Shown here: positions 41,182-50,400 of the stretch, piece after piece | Layout: each line of letters starts with the position of its first letter | Numbering within the stretch: the stretch's first letter is position 1 | NCBI GenBank assembly: GCA_013334855.1 | Contig: JAAXWU010000001.1 | Location: 1 to 64,000, forward strand | Direction of reading: 5' to 3' | Length of the DNA: 64,000 bases | Source: Chlorobaculum sp. | GTDB taxonomy: Bacteria; Bacteroidota; Chlorobiia; Chlorobiales; Chlorobiaceae | The notes under the pieces: model-generated | Told to the model about the DNA's origin: nothing | What the model saw: only the letters and a program-made list of their open reading frames with translations | The model's database searches: none | Position numbers and translations under genes: made by a program

Positions 41182-42221
41182 CAAACGCTTACATCCTTTT
41201 GTTTTAGCTGATACCCTTTTTTGATGGGCGACCTGGCGGTTTTGCCGAACAGGCCTTCGTAGTCGTTGACGCCAAAATCTCCGCCGCCGGGCCGCTTGAC
41301 CCAGATGTTTTCCGGCGAGAGCGCCTCTCCGGGAGCGATGTCCGTGATTGCCACGACGGAGGCGAAGGCGAAGGCGATGGTCGGCGCTTCCGCATCGACC
41401 GGCCCTTTTACGCCTCCCCGCGCTTCGAAGAGAATGTTCGAGCCTGTGATCAGTTCGGCAAGCGCTTTCGGGTCCATCGAACAGATAATATCGGGACCGG
41501 GACGGCTCATGCTGTCGGTGAAGTGACGTTCGAGAATCGACGCCCCGAGCGCGACCGCGCCGAGACAGGGGTAGTTGGTGGTGGTGTGATCCGAAAGGCC
41601 GACCACGGCGTCCGGGAAGGCCTCCTTGAGTTGCCGGATGGCGTCGAGCCGGACGAGGCCTGGCGGCGTCGGGTAGACGTTGGTGCAGTGCAGGAGCGCG
41701 AAGGGAACCCCGGCCTGCCTGAGAATTTCGACCGACGGACGAACCGAGTCGAGCGTGTTCATGCCGGTGCTCAGGATCACCGGCTTGCCGAAACCGGCGA
41801 TATGCTTGATGAGCGGATAGTTGTTGCACTCGCCGGAGCCAATTTTGTAAGCTGGAATGTCGAACTCCGCCAGCCGGTCAGCCGCCGCACGGGAGAAGGG
41901 CGTGCTGATGAAGATCGCGCCGCGTTGCTGGACGTGCCGCATCAGCGCCCGCTCGTCATCTTCCGACAAGGCGCACCGCTGCATGATCTCGTAAATGGAG
42001 ATGTCCGCGTTGCCGGGAATCACCGAGCGGGCCTCTTCGGACATTTCATCCTCGATGATGTGGGTCTGATGCTTGACGATCTCCGCCCCAGCATCGATAG
42101 CCGCGTCCGCCATCGCGATGGCGAGGTCGAGCGATCCTTCATGATTGATGCCGATTTCAGCGATAACGACCGGCGGATGGTCATCGCCGATGAAGCGATG
42201 AGCGATTTTCATTTCAGCCAT
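41181..42221 (-). CDS. neuB: N-acetylneuraminate (or related nonulosonate) synthase
   Basis: Condenses phosphoenolpyruvate with the 2-epimerised hexosamine to a nine-carbon acid. The 346-residue protein has the PEP-binding TIM barrel (AEIGINHEGSLDLAIAMADAAI; KIGSGECNNYPLIKHI; SDHTTTNYPCLGAVALGASILERHFT) and a C-terminal SAF/antifreeze-like domain (DIAPGEALSPENIWVKRPGGG). The start at 42221 overlaps neuA by eight bases. It is the core of the cassette. Confidence 0.92.
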   Translation of the reverse strand: MAEMKIAHRFIGDDHPPVVIAEIGINHEGSLDLAIAMADAAIDAGAEIVKHQTHIIEDEMSEEARSVIPGNADISIYEIMQRCALSEDDERALMRHVQQRGAIFISTPFSRAAADRLAEFDIPAYKIGSGECNNYPLIKHIAGFGKPVILSTGMNTLDSVRPSVEILRQAGVPFALLHCTNVYPTPPGLVRLDAIRQLKEAFPDAVVGLSDHTTTNYPCLGAVALGASILERHFTDSMSRPGPDIICSMDPKALAELITGSNILFEARGGVKGPVDAEAPTIAFAFASVVAITDIAPGEALSPENIWVKRPGGGDFGVNDYEGLFGKTARSPIKKGYQLKQKDVSV

Positions 42222-42903
42222 GCAGTTGTTCCAGAAGTTTTTCAACGAGGACAAGGTCTTCTTCGGTGTCGATATCCGCGCTCTCCTGCTTGCTCATCAC
42301 GAACGGCACGCTGCCGTTGGAGGGAAAGCCGCCGCGTTTGAGGAAGTCGGATACACGGAACACATAGATCGCCCCGTTGGGAATGTAGGTCGCGGGGAGA
42401 TCCTGGCGGCGGCAATTCGAGAGTTTTTCATCAAAGAGCGATTGCAGTCGCCCGTTTTCATCGATTTTGAATGACTTGTATGGCGAGGCCGTCAGCTCGG
42501 TGACGCTGAGCAACGTCGTCCGGTTCAGTTCGGCCATCCGGCAGAGGGCGGCGTCGATGTGCTTTGAGGTTCGCAAGGGCGAGGTCGGCTGCAAATAGAC
42601 GATACAGGGGTTCTGCCGCCGCAGCTCTTCGGGCAGCCACTCGATGAAGTGCATGACCACATCGACAGCGGAAGCTTCGTCCGTAGCGAAATCGGCAGGC
42701 CGCCGAACTTGCTCCGCTCCAAGGCTCGCGGCGAGTTCGAGGATTTCAGCGTCTTCCGATGAGACGAATGTCCTCTCGACAAGCGCCGAGCGGCGGGCGG
42801 CGGAGACGGTATATTCGAGCAGCGGCTTGCCGCCGACCAGACGGAGATTCTTCCGCCGGACGCCCTTCGAACCGCCTCGCGCCGGAATCAGCGCGAGCAC
42901 CAT
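42214..42903 (-). CDS. neuA: CMP-nonulosonate (sialic-type) cytidylyltransferase
   Basis: Activates the nonulosonate with CTP. The 229-residue protein starts MVLALIPARGGSKGVRRKN, the CMP-NeuNAc synthetase signature, with QPTSPLRTSKHIDAAL and IPNGAIYVFRVSDF farther on. I start at 42903; the upstream frame is the truncated gene copy of the next entry. The start lies nine bases after that fragment's stop. Confidence 0.9.
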   Translation of the reverse strand: MVLALIPARGGSKGVRRKNLRLVGGKPLLEYTVSAARRSALVERTFVSSEDAEILELAASLGAEQVRRPADFATDEASAVDVVMHFIEWLPEELRRQNPCIVYLQPTSPLRTSKHIDAALCRMAELNRTTLLSVTELTASPYKSFKIDENGRLQSLFDEKLSNCRRQDLPATYIPNGAIYVFRVSDFLKRGGFPSNGSVPFVMSKQESADIDTEEDLVLVEKLLEQLHG

Positions 42904-42913
42904 GTTGCCGCCA

Positions 42914-43024
42914 TCAGGCATAATATCCGATGGCCGCATTAGCGCAGCAGACCGCATCGCCAGGGGGAATATCGGTGCCCGGCCTGGAGCCGAGCGCTAC
43001 GACCAGCTTATTCTTCACGTTCAT
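42914..43024 (-). pseudogene. Truncated 36-codon copy of the sialyltransferase-like gene start
   Basis: Reads MNVKNKLVVALGSRPGTDIP..GDAVCCANAAIGYYA then TGA. Compared with the first 36 residues of the gene at 39751 (MSVKKKLVVVLGSKPGAEIP..), 28 of 36 positions are identical. It has an ATG start and an intact frame, so it may be translated, ending nine bases before neuA. I read it as the remains of a second copy truncated when neuABC was placed here. It is only 37 codons including the stop. Confidence 0.8.
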
Positions 43025-43288
43025 TGTTCAGATTACGTCAAATCACGAGACATACCGCAATACGCTCTATCGATAGCCGCTATCCGCAGGCTCACGCCGA
43101 AACCCGTCGTCAACCCGATAGACACACGGGTCCGCTCCATCGAATGCCAGGATGAAACCTGATCGAGGGACAGCCGGATCTGCGCGACGCCGACTCGACT
43201 CTTTGTGCAACCGTTCGATAACATACAGGTCAAGAGAAAAGAGCTTTTCATCAGACGTTTGCCTCTTTCATCCCTGTCCCCTCTTTCT

Positions 43289-44032
43289 TCAAAGATACTC
43301 TTCGCCCTGCAGGAGCTGTTCGGCTTCTTTGAGCTGTTCAAGGGTGTTGATGCCGCGGATTTCGTTAGCGTCGGCCACCTTGAAGGCGCACACCTTTTTG
43401 CCTTTGCCGAAGCAGATGCCGAAGACGTCGGTGAGGTAGTACTCCCCCTGGGCGTTCTGGTTGGTGATGCCGTGCAGGGCTGAAAACAGCTCGGCGGAAT
43501 TGAAGACGTAGACGCCGGAGTTGATCTCATTGACCACCCTCTCCTCTTCGGTGGCGTCCTTGTGCTCGACGATCTTCAGCACCTCTTCGCCGCCGCCGTT
43601 CCTGATGATCCGTCCGTACCCCGCTGGATCCTCCATTTCAGCGGTCAGCACTGTCGCGACCGCCTGGCGCGAACGGTGGAAGCCGATCAGCTCCCTGAGG
43701 GTTCGCGCAGTGAAGAGCGGCGCATCCCCGGAAAGAATGATGACCTCGCCTTCGAACTCCTTCAGGAACGGCTCCGACTGCATGACGGCGTGGCCGGTGC
43801 CGAGTTGCGGCTGCTGCAGGGCGTATTCGACCGGAAAGCTCGCGGTTGCCTGGCGAACCAGGTCGGCCTGGTGGCCGACGATGAGCACGATCTTTTCGGG
43901 ATCGAGCGCCTGCGATTTTTCGATCACGTAGGCCACCAGCGGCTTGCCGTTGGCTTCGTGCAGCACCTTCGGAAGATCCGATTGCATCCTCGTGCCTTTA
44001 CCGGCGGCCATGATGACAATTGCAAGACTCAT
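43289..44032 (-). CDS. NTP transferase of GlmU pyrophosphorylase type, without acetyltransferase domain
   Basis: A 247-residue nucleotidyltransferase with the signature MSLAIVIMAAGKGTRMQSDLPKVLHEANGKPL and QLGTGHAV, EYYLTDV, and NEINSGVYVFN, as in GlmU's N-terminal half. GlmU usually has a C-terminal left-handed beta-helix acetyltransferase domain, which is missing here. It would make UDP-GlcNAc or a similar UDP sugar. It lies 30 bases after panD on the - strand. Confidence 0.85.
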   Translation of the reverse strand: MSLAIVIMAAGKGTRMQSDLPKVLHEANGKPLVAYVIEKSQALDPEKIVLIVGHQADLVRQATASFPVEYALQQPQLGTGHAVMQSEPFLKEFEGEVIILSGDAPLFTARTLRELIGFHRSRQAVATVLTAEMEDPAGYGRIIRNGGGEEVLKIVEHKDATEEERVVNEINSGVYVFNSAELFSALHGITNQNAQGEYYLTDVFGICFGKGKKVCAFKVADANEIRGINTLEQLKEAEQLLQGEEYL

Positions 44033-44062
44033 AAAGTCGCTTGTCGAAAGGTTGATGAGTTT

Positions 44063-44449
44063 TCAGCCAAGATATTCGTCTTCGTTGCCGACGCGATGGC
44101 GGCGCTTCGGATTGTTCATCCGGTCAACGATCAGCACCATCGGTTTCCACTGGCGGGCCTCCTCCGGCTCCATCTCGGCGAAGGTCATGATGATGATCTC
44201 GTCGCCGGGCAGCGCGCATCGGGCCGCCGCGCCGTTGAGCTGGATTTCGCGCAGGCCATGGGTTCCTTCGATAATGTAGGTCTCGAATCGCTCGCCATTG
44301 TTGTTGTTGACCACCAGCACTTTTTCATTGGCCATCATATCGACCATATCGAGCAGCTCCTTGTCGATGGTGATGCTTCCTTCATATTCAAGGTCTCCAC
44401 TGGTGACGATGGCGTTGTGGATCTTGGATTTGAGCATGTGTAATTTCAT
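44063..44449 (-). CDS. panD: Aspartate 1-decarboxylase precursor
   Basis: Decarboxylates aspartate to beta-alanine for pantothenate. The 128-residue proenzyme has the self-cleavage site at YEG-SITID (Ser-25 becomes the pyruvoyl group), the [22 protein letters not shown] block and [11 protein letters not shown]. Length is standard. Confidence 0.96.
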   Translation of the reverse strand: MKLHMLKSKIHNAIVTSGDLEYEGSITIDKELLDMVDMMANEKVLVVNNNNGERFETYIIEGTHGLREIQLNGAAARCALPGDEIIIMTFAEMEPEEARQWKPMVLIVDRMNNPKRRHRVGNEDEYLG

Positions 44450-44470
44450 ACTGGTACAAACAGAGTCGAA

Positions 44471-45016
44471 TTATTTAGATAAAGCTTCACCGCTGGCATG
44501 GAAAATCCGGTAGCGTTTCATCGCCTCGTCGCTTTCGAAGCCATACCCGCGAATGGAGCGCGAGGGGCCGGTGATGGTGACGTATTTGTCTGACCGTATC
44601 ATACGGTCGTTGCTGGTTCTGGAGATATGTTCGGTGCGCAGAACCGTGCCATCCGCCGAACGGATGACGACGTTGTCGAACGCCTCGATATCGCGATTGT
44701 CATGCACGATGCCCCGGCCTGCCGTCAGGAGTGTGGCTGTGCCGTCGCGGTTGAAGAGCTGCACGCTGACTCCGCCGTCGAGACGGATCTCCTGTTTCTC
44801 GCCCTGACGGTATTCAGAGGCATGGCGGGCGCTGACCACCGTTTTGGTTCTGCCGTTGTCCGAAACCACAAGCGTGACATTCCAGCTCTCCTGGGCGGGC
44901 ATATCTTTTCCCGAAACAGCCGCCGTCGACATGCGAGACTCCCCTTTGGGAGCGCTGCAGCCGACGGCGCTGAACACTATTGCCAGAAAAAGACCGGTTG
45001 TCCGGAAAGAATGCAA
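44471..45016 (-). CDS. lptC: LPS export protein LptC, lipoprotein
   Basis: Part of the Lpt machinery that moves LPS across the periplasm. The 181-residue protein has a lipoprotein signal with lipobox AVGC near residue 20 and the LptC/DUF1239 domain (KQEIRLDGGVSVQLFN, followed by RGIVHDNRDIEAFDNVVIRS, LRTEHISRTSNDRMIRSDKYVTITGPSRSIRGYGFES). The final 'GYGFESDEAM' motif is typical. It lies 18 bases after ompH. Confidence 0.85.
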   Translation of the reverse strand: MHSFRTTGLFLAIVFSAVGCSAPKGESRMSTAAVSGKDMPAQESWNVTLVVSDNGRTKTVVSARHASEYRQGEKQEIRLDGGVSVQLFNRDGTATLLTAGRGIVHDNRDIEAFDNVVIRSADGTVLRTEHISRTSNDRMIRSDKYVTITGPSRSIRGYGFESDEAMKRYRIFHASGEALSK

Positions 45017-45034
45017 GGGAGTTCCGAAAGAGGG

Positions 45035-45586
45035 TTACTTGATGTTCAACTGATCGAGCACCTTGTAGGTGATGTCCGACTGCTCATCGCCGTAGACGCG
45101 AGCATTCTTGTCGAAAATCATGCCGTAGCCATCCTTCTGGGCGACCGCGGCGACGGTGGCGTCGATCTTCTGACGGATTGGGGCAACCAGCTCCTGCTCC
45201 TTTTTGGCCAGAAGGCTCTGCTTTTCCAGGGCGCTTTTCTGCAAGGTCTCCTGCTGGTCGCGAAGAGCTTTTTCCTTGACGGCGTTCGCCTTGCCCGTTT
45301 TCTGATATGCCTGGACTGCCTGCTGGAATGCGGTCTGCTGCTTGGCCAGCTCCGCGCCGCTCTGGTTTTTCATCGTCTGGAGGCTCTGCTCGGCAGCCTT
45401 GGTCTCCGGCATCATCTGGAAAATTTTGCCGTAATCGACGACGCCGATTTTCTGGGCTATTTCAGCCGCGAAAGCCTGCTGGGCGGAAAAGGTCATGCCA
45501 AGCGTGAGAGACATGAACAGAAATCCCGAAAGTGCTTTTTTGATTCCTTTTAACTCTGACATGAGCGTTGTGTTTAAGTTATTCAT
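45035..45586 (-). CDS. OmpH/Skp-family periplasmic chaperone
   Basis: A Skp-like chaperone for outer-membrane proteins, 183 residues: signal peptide (SGFLFMSLTLGMTFSAQQAFAAE), then QKIGVVDYGKIFQMMPETKAAEQ, a long coiled coil (about residues 60-140), and a C-terminal ending YGMIFDKNARVYGDEQSDIT. Start uncertain: 45598, 45586 and 45562 are all possible. Its pairing with lptC suggests a shared outer-membrane operon. Confidence 0.85.
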   Translation of the reverse strand: MNNLNTTLMSELKGIKKALSGFLFMSLTLGMTFSAQQAFAAEIAQKIGVVDYGKIFQMMPETKAAEQSLQTMKNQSGAELAKQQTAFQQAVQAYQKTGKANAVKEKALRDQQETLQKSALEKQSLLAKKEQELVAPIRQKIDATVAAVAQKDGYGMIFDKNARVYGDEQSDITYKVLDQLNIK

Positions 45587-45737
45587 AATACGGTACAACG
45601 TGTACGGTTCTTTGTCTTTTCATCGAATCGATACTTCGAAAAGTAATAATTCCGGTTTTAAAATACTATTTCGGCTGAGAAAAACAGGATAAGAATGAGT
45701 GACATTCAGCGTCGCCGCCATGCAGGTTTCGCGGGAC

Positions 45738-46880
45738 TCACGGAGTGCGTTTTCTGAAAATCTGGCCCGGCTCCTGCTCGACGATCCTTTTCATTTCGAG
45801 TTCGAAAAGATGCACGAGCAGCATGTCGATCTTCAAACCGGTTTTTTCGGCGATGAGGTCGATGTGCATCGCGCCCGTCTGGAGCGCTTCGACGATGCAC
45901 GCCTCCTCGATGTTCAGGGCGAGCGGCTCGGCAGCCTCAACCTTCTGCTTCAGCGCGGGATTGCGCGCCGGATCGAGTTCGGTGAGAATATCTTCGGCGG
46001 AGTGCACTGGCTTGGCCTGGTTCTGCTGGATGAGCCGGTTCGCGCCACGCGAGGCGGCCGAAAAGATGCTGCCCGGCACGGCAAAGACCTCGCGGTTCTG
46101 TTCGAGGGCGCAGGAGGCGGTGATCATCGAGCCGCCCTTGATGTCCGATTCGACGATCAGCGTGCCCTGCGTCAGGCCGGAGATGAGGCGGTTCCGGCGC
46201 GGGAAGTTGCCCGGCTCGGGTTTGCTGCCGATCCACTCCTCCGAGACAATCGCGCCGCGTTCGAGAATCCGCGGCCAGAGCCGCCCGGCGGGATCGGTGT
46301 AGATGCGGTCGATGCCGCAGCCGAGCACGGCGACCGTCACCCCGTCGCTCTCGACCGCCGCGCGATGCGCCATCGTGTCGATGCCGTAGGCCAGGCCGCT
46401 GAAAATGGCGTAGCCGCTGCTCGCCATTCCCCGGCAGATGAATTCGGTGGCCTGCTTGCCATATCCGGTGGCTTTGCGGGTGCCGACGACGGCGAGCGAG
46501 GGCAACGAGAGCGCTTCTGAGTTGCCGCGCACGAAGAAGAGCAGCGGCGGATCGTAAATCTCCTTCAGGAGCGACGGGTAGAGCGGATCGAGAATGGTGA
46601 CGACCGAGGCCCGCAGCCGCTCCGCCCGCGCAAGCTGCTTTTCGGCCTCCTCGCGAGCCTTCCCCCGCCACGGCGTGCTTCTGAGCCGTTCGGCGGTTTC
46701 GCGGGCGATGGTCTCGCCGATGCCGGGAATCTGGCGCAGCGCGTCGTAGTCCGCTTCGAGCAGCGAGGGAACAGCGCCGAAACGGTTGATGAGGGCGCGT
46801 GCTCTGGACGGGCCGATGCCGGGAAGCTGGGAGATGATGAGCAGCAACAGCGCAACGCTTTGCTCGGAAGTCGTTGTCAT
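45738..46880 (-). CDS. dprA: DNA processing protein DprA
   Basis: Loads RecA on incoming single-stranded DNA in natural transformation. The 380-residue protein has an N-terminal helix-hairpin-helix (LPGIGPSRARALINRFG), the Rossmann core (AVVGTRKATGYGKQATEF, GLAYGIDTMAHRAAV, FPRRNRLISGLTQGTLIVE) and a C-terminal winged helix. All parts are intact, consistent with natural competence. The gene follows the GGPP-type synthase on the - strand. Confidence 0.95.
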   Translation of the reverse strand: MTTTSEQSVALLLLIISQLPGIGPSRARALINRFGAVPSLLEADYDALRQIPGIGETIARETAERLRSTPWRGKAREEAEKQLARAERLRASVVTILDPLYPSLLKEIYDPPLLFFVRGNSEALSLPSLAVVGTRKATGYGKQATEFICRGMASSGYAIFSGLAYGIDTMAHRAAVESDGVTVAVLGCGIDRIYTDPAGRLWPRILERGAIVSEEWIGSKPEPGNFPRRNRLISGLTQGTLIVESDIKGGSMITASCALEQNREVFAVPGSIFSAASRGANRLIQQNQAKPVHSAEDILTELDPARNPALKQKVEAAEPLALNIEEACIVEALQTGAMHIDLIAEKTGLKIDMLLVHLFELEMKRIVEQEPGQIFRKRTP

Positions 46881-46938
46881 GATCGGGATCAGGGGTAGTG
46901 AAGAGAGCCGGGGGGAGGGGTTTCCCCCCGGAAATGTC

Positions 46939-47937
46939 TCAGAAATCGCGCTTCATGAGGATATTGGCGAACCCTCGCAGATAGCCTCGCCCCTCCTCGA
47001 ACGGCAGGGCTTCAAGCGCCGCAAGCGCCGCTTCGGTATCCTCGTTGATCTTCGCCCTGGTCTCCTCCAGTACGCCACAGCGCTCGAAGATCGCCTTGAC
47101 CGCCGGGACGTTGTCGGGCGTGGTGCCCTTGTTGTCGAAGATCGACTGCAACAGCTCGCGGTCAGCGCCTTCGGCCAGTTCGAGCGAGCGGAGCAGGAGC
47201 CAGGTCTTCTTGCCGTTGATGACGTCGCCGCCCGGCACCTTGCCCGACTTGCCGTCTCCGGCCATGATGTCGAGGTAGTCGTCCTGAATCTGGAAGGCGC
47301 GGCCAATCTTCTCGCCAAAGGTGACCAGTGCCGCAATCTGCTCCGGAGTGCCGTCACCAGCCACGCCGCCCGCTTCGAGCGCCGCTGAAATGAGACGTCC
47401 CGTTTTCTTGGCGATCATGTCGAGATAGTCGGCGATGGAGACATCCGTTCGCTGTTCCAGCTCCATGTCGAGCGCCTGCCCTTCGCAGATGACGATGTTG
47501 GCGTCGTTGAAGATGTGGATCATCTCCGCGTGCCGGGAAGTGAGCTCCTTGAGCGCCAGCTCGTAGGCGTAAGCGATCATCATGTCACCCGACAGGATAG
47601 CCGAGTTGACGTTCCACTGCTTGTGCACGGTCGGGCGGCCATGCCTCAGGTCGGCAGCATCCATGATGTCGTCGTGCATCAGGGTGAAGTTGTGCAGCAC
47701 CTCGATGCCGAGAGCGACGCCAAGCGAGTTTTCGGAAGAGCCGCTGACCGCTTCGGCGGCGAGCAGAGCCAGGAACGGGCGGATTCGCTTGCCCTTGCCT
47801 TCGAGGATGTATCGCGCCGGGCCATAGAGCGTGCTGGGGCTCTCTTGCTGGAAGCACTGGGCGAGCGCTTCGTTGATTCGTGCGTGGTATTGACGGTACT
47901 TGGACTCAACCTGCTCCTGGGTTATCTGTAAAGTCAT
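46939..47937 (-). CDS. Polyprenyl diphosphate synthase, short-chain (GGPP/FPP type)
   Basis: A trans-prenyltransferase of 332 residues, MTLQITQEQVESKYRQYH, with the first Asp-rich motif in HDDIMDAADLRHGRPTVH and the second in FQIQDDYLDIM. Five residues before the first motif is Phe (FTLMHDDIMD), a bulky residue of the kind that limits product length in GGPP-type synthases, so I prefer C20. It would feed bacteriochlorophyll and carotenoid synthesis. It lies 12 bases after fni. Confidence 0.9.
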   Translation of the reverse strand: MTLQITQEQVESKYRQYHARINEALAQCFQQESPSTLYGPARYILEGKGKRIRPFLALLAAEAVSGSSENSLGVALGIEVLHNFTLMHDDIMDAADLRHGRPTVHKQWNVNSAILSGDMMIAYAYELALKELTSRHAEMIHIFNDANIVICEGQALDMELEQRTDVSIADYLDMIAKKTGRLISAALEAGGVAGDGTPEQIAALVTFGEKIGRAFQIQDDYLDIMAGDGKSGKVPGGDVINGKKTWLLLRSLELAEGADRELLQSIFDNKGTTPDNVPAVKAIFERCGVLEETRAKINEDTEAALAALEALPFEEGRGYLRGFANILMKRDF

Positions 47938-47948
47938 GGCTCCGGTGC

Positions 47949-49022
47949 TCAGGGTTTGTGATTGATGGGTGCTCGTTTCAGTTCTTCGATGGTGGCCGAT
48001 CCGGTCAGGAACATCGCCGCCTTGAGGTCGCTGGACCAGACACGGATCATCTCGTCGAGCGTTCCGGCGTGGAGCGCGACGAGCATGTGGCGTGCGGAGG
48101 CTGCAATGTCCGCGCCGAGCGCGATCGATTTGGCGACGTCGAGGCCGTTGCGGATGCCACCCGACGCGATCACGCTTACCGCTCCGTACCCGGGGTTCTG
48201 CTGCTTCAGCGCCGCGATGCCGGTCAGGCACTCGGCGGTCGGGATGCCCCAGTTCAGCAGCTCGTCGAGCGCCGAGGGGCTGAAGCGCTCCTCGTGGCCG
48301 AAGCGGTCGATATAGCGGTGTTCTTCGACCTTCTGCCAGCTTATGCCCCCCGCTCCGGCCACGTCGATGGCCTTGACGCCCGCATCGGCGAGCTTTCGTG
48401 CGGCGGAGGCCGAGATGCCGCAGCCGACCTCCTTGGCGATCACCGGCACGGCGATGGTCGCGGTGATGTCGCTAAGCCTGTCGAGAAAGCCGCTGAAGTT
48501 GGTGCTCCCCTCCGGCTGGAAAAGCTCCTGCGCCGGGTTGAGATGAACGATCAGCGCGTCGGCTTCGATGAGGTCGATCAAGATGGCGAGCTGGTCGCGG
48601 CTCAGTCCGGCGGCCACTTCGGGCGCGCCGATGTTGGCGTAGATCGGGATCGACGGCGCGGATTTGCGGACAATCGAAAAGCTTTCGCGGTGTGACGATC
48701 CTTCGAGCGCTTGCCTCATGCTGCCAACGCCGAGCGGGATGCGGAAGCGTTCAGCGGTTTCGGCCAGCGTGCGGTTCAGGGCGAGCGCGTCGCCATAACC
48801 GCCGGTCATCGAGGAGATCATGAAGGGCAGGCCTATCTTCTTGCCGAGGAACTCCGTCGAAAGGTCGATTGCCGAGGCATCGATCTCCGGCACGGCGTTG
48901 TGCTCGAACCTCCACGCGCCGAGACCGGTATCCTGACGGTCGAAACAGACCTCGCGGTGCAGACAGATATCGACGTGGCTGTGCTTGCGTTCAGCGGTTA
49001 TGGCGGCGCTTGTCTCTTGCAT
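47949..49022 (-). CDS. fni: Isopentenyl-diphosphate isomerase, type 2 (FMN-dependent)
   Basis: Interconverts IPP and DMAPP using FMN and NADPH. The 357-residue protein has ISSMTGG near residue 70, IHLNPAQE-like [53 protein letters not shown], and the flavin-phosphate site [19 protein letters not shown]. Located directly upstream of the prenyl synthase. Confidence 0.95.
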   Translation of the reverse strand: MQETSAAITAERKHSHVDICLHREVCFDRQDTGLGAWRFEHNAVPEIDASAIDLSTEFLGKKIGLPFMISSMTGGYGDALALNRTLAETAERFRIPLGVGSMRQALEGSSHRESFSIVRKSAPSIPIYANIGAPEVAAGLSRDQLAILIDLIEADALIVHLNPAQELFQPEGSTNFSGFLDRLSDITATIAVPVIAKEVGCGISASAARKLADAGVKAIDVAGAGGISWQKVEEHRYIDRFGHEERFSPSALDELLNWGIPTAECLTGIAALKQQNPGYGAVSVIASGGIRNGLDVAKSIALGADIAASARHMLVALHAGTLDEMIRVWSSDLKAAMFLTGSATIEELKRAPINHKP

Positions 49023-49134
49023 TGGCGGTTTGTGATACGCTCCTTGATCCGGGATGATTTTCAGAGGTGCTCTTAAAAGTATAACTTATGGCTGACTTCC
49101 CAAACTTTTTATCAAGCCCCGTCGCTATCCCGGA

Positions 49135-50400
49135 ATGTTCAGAACCCTGTTCGATATAGCCATCAGGCACATTCTCGGGCGCAGACGCCAGACGCTGACC
49201 ACCATGCTCGCCGTTTCGGTCAGCACGATGGTGCTCATCACCACCATTTCGATGACCCGGGGACTGCTCGACTCCTTTACCGACACCATCATCGATGCCG
49301 CGCCGCACATCCGCATCAAGGGCGAGAAGATCTATCCCGTGCCGACCAACCTGTTCGAGGCCGCCGGAGCGGGGATGGCCTTCGTGGCGGATCATATCGG
49401 CAGGGATGAACCCGAACAGGTGCGCAACTACGGACGGATTCTCGAAATTGTCTCCTCTCCGGCTTTTGCGGGAAAGATTACCGCCGCCTCGCCCTTTGTC
49501 GACTCGCAGATCATGGCGGTCAAGGGGAACCGAAACCAGCCGGTGCTGCTCAAGGGGGTGGAGATCGACCGCGAGGAGCGCGTCAGCCACATCGGGCGCA
49601 GCCTCGTGTCGGGCGATCTGGTGCTCTTCCGCAAAACCCCCGACGCCCTGCTCGTCGGGCGCTCCGTGGCCACCGATCTCGGCTTGGAGCTGAACGACCA
49701 GCTCACCATCATCTCGCCCGACGGCAAAAGCCGCCAGGCAAAGGTGGCAGGAATCTTCTTTACCGGCATCAACGCCGCCGATAACAGCATTCTCGCGTCG
49801 CTCAAGTTCGGCCAGATCGTCGAGGGTCTGCCGCCGAACAAGGTCACCGGCATCTCGCTGAAAGTGACCGATCCGATAGATAACGCGCCGCTGGCTCGCG
49901 ATCTCGAACGGATCACCGGCTACCGCTGCCTGACCTGGCAGGAGGAGAACGCCAGCGTGCTGGTGCTCTTCAAGCGGATCGGCTCCATCGTGCTCTCGCT
50001 CGTGGGGTTCGTCGGCGTGGTGTCGGGATTCGGCGTGGCCAACATCCTCGTGACGACGGTCTTCGAGAAGAGCCGCGACATCGCCATCATGAAATCTTTC
50101 GGCTTCTCATCGGCGCAGATGGTCGGGCTGTTCATCTTCGAAGGCTTTCTGGTCGGGCTTGGCGGCGCAATAGCGGGCGGCATTTTGGCGACTGGCACTA
50201 TCGGCCTGATCGCCAGCCTGCACATCGAAAGCTCGCAAGGGCCGCTGACCAAAAGCGGCATCAGCATGTCCTGGAACCCCTGGTACTTTTTCTTCGTCAT
50301 CGTCGTGACGGTGCTCATCAGCACGATAGCAGCGGCAATCCCCTCGATCCGCGCCGCAAGGCTGGAGCCGGTCAAGGTGCTGCGCGAGAGCAACGTGTAG
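49135..50400 (+). CDS. ABC transporter permease, FtsX/LolC-like
   Basis: A 421-residue protein with the four-helix FtsX/MacB topology: one N-terminal membrane segment (TTMLAVSVSTMVLITTISMTRGLLDSF), a large periplasmic domain (about residues 45-270), then three C-terminal segments. Relatives are LolC/E, DevC and MacB permeases. No ATPase of this type is next to it, so the partner is elsewhere. The substrate is not known. Confidence 0.85.
   Translation: MFRTLFDIAIRHILGRRRQTLTTMLAVSVSTMVLITTISMTRGLLDSFTDTIIDAAPHIRIKGEKIYPVPTNLFEAAGAGMAFVADHIGRDEPEQVRNYGRILEIVSSPAFAGKITAASPFVDSQIMAVKGNRNQPVLLKGVEIDREERVSHIGRSLVSGDLVLFRKTPDALLVGRSVATDLGLELNDQLTIISPDGKSRQAKVAGIFFTGINAADNSILASLKFGQIVEGLPPNKVTGISLKVTDPIDNAPLARDLERITGYRCLTWQEENASVLVLFKRIGSIVLSLVGFVGVVSGFGVANILVTTVFEKSRDIAIMKSFGFSSAQMVGLFIFEGFLVGLGGAIAGGILATGTIGLIASLHIESSQGPLTKSGISMSWNPWYFFFVIVVTVLISTIAAAIPSIRAARLEPVKVLRESNV

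Noticed and set aside
41182-41829. Extended N-terminus of neuC
   Set aside because: The added 216 residues are the wrong frame of neuB; neuC homology starts at 41181.
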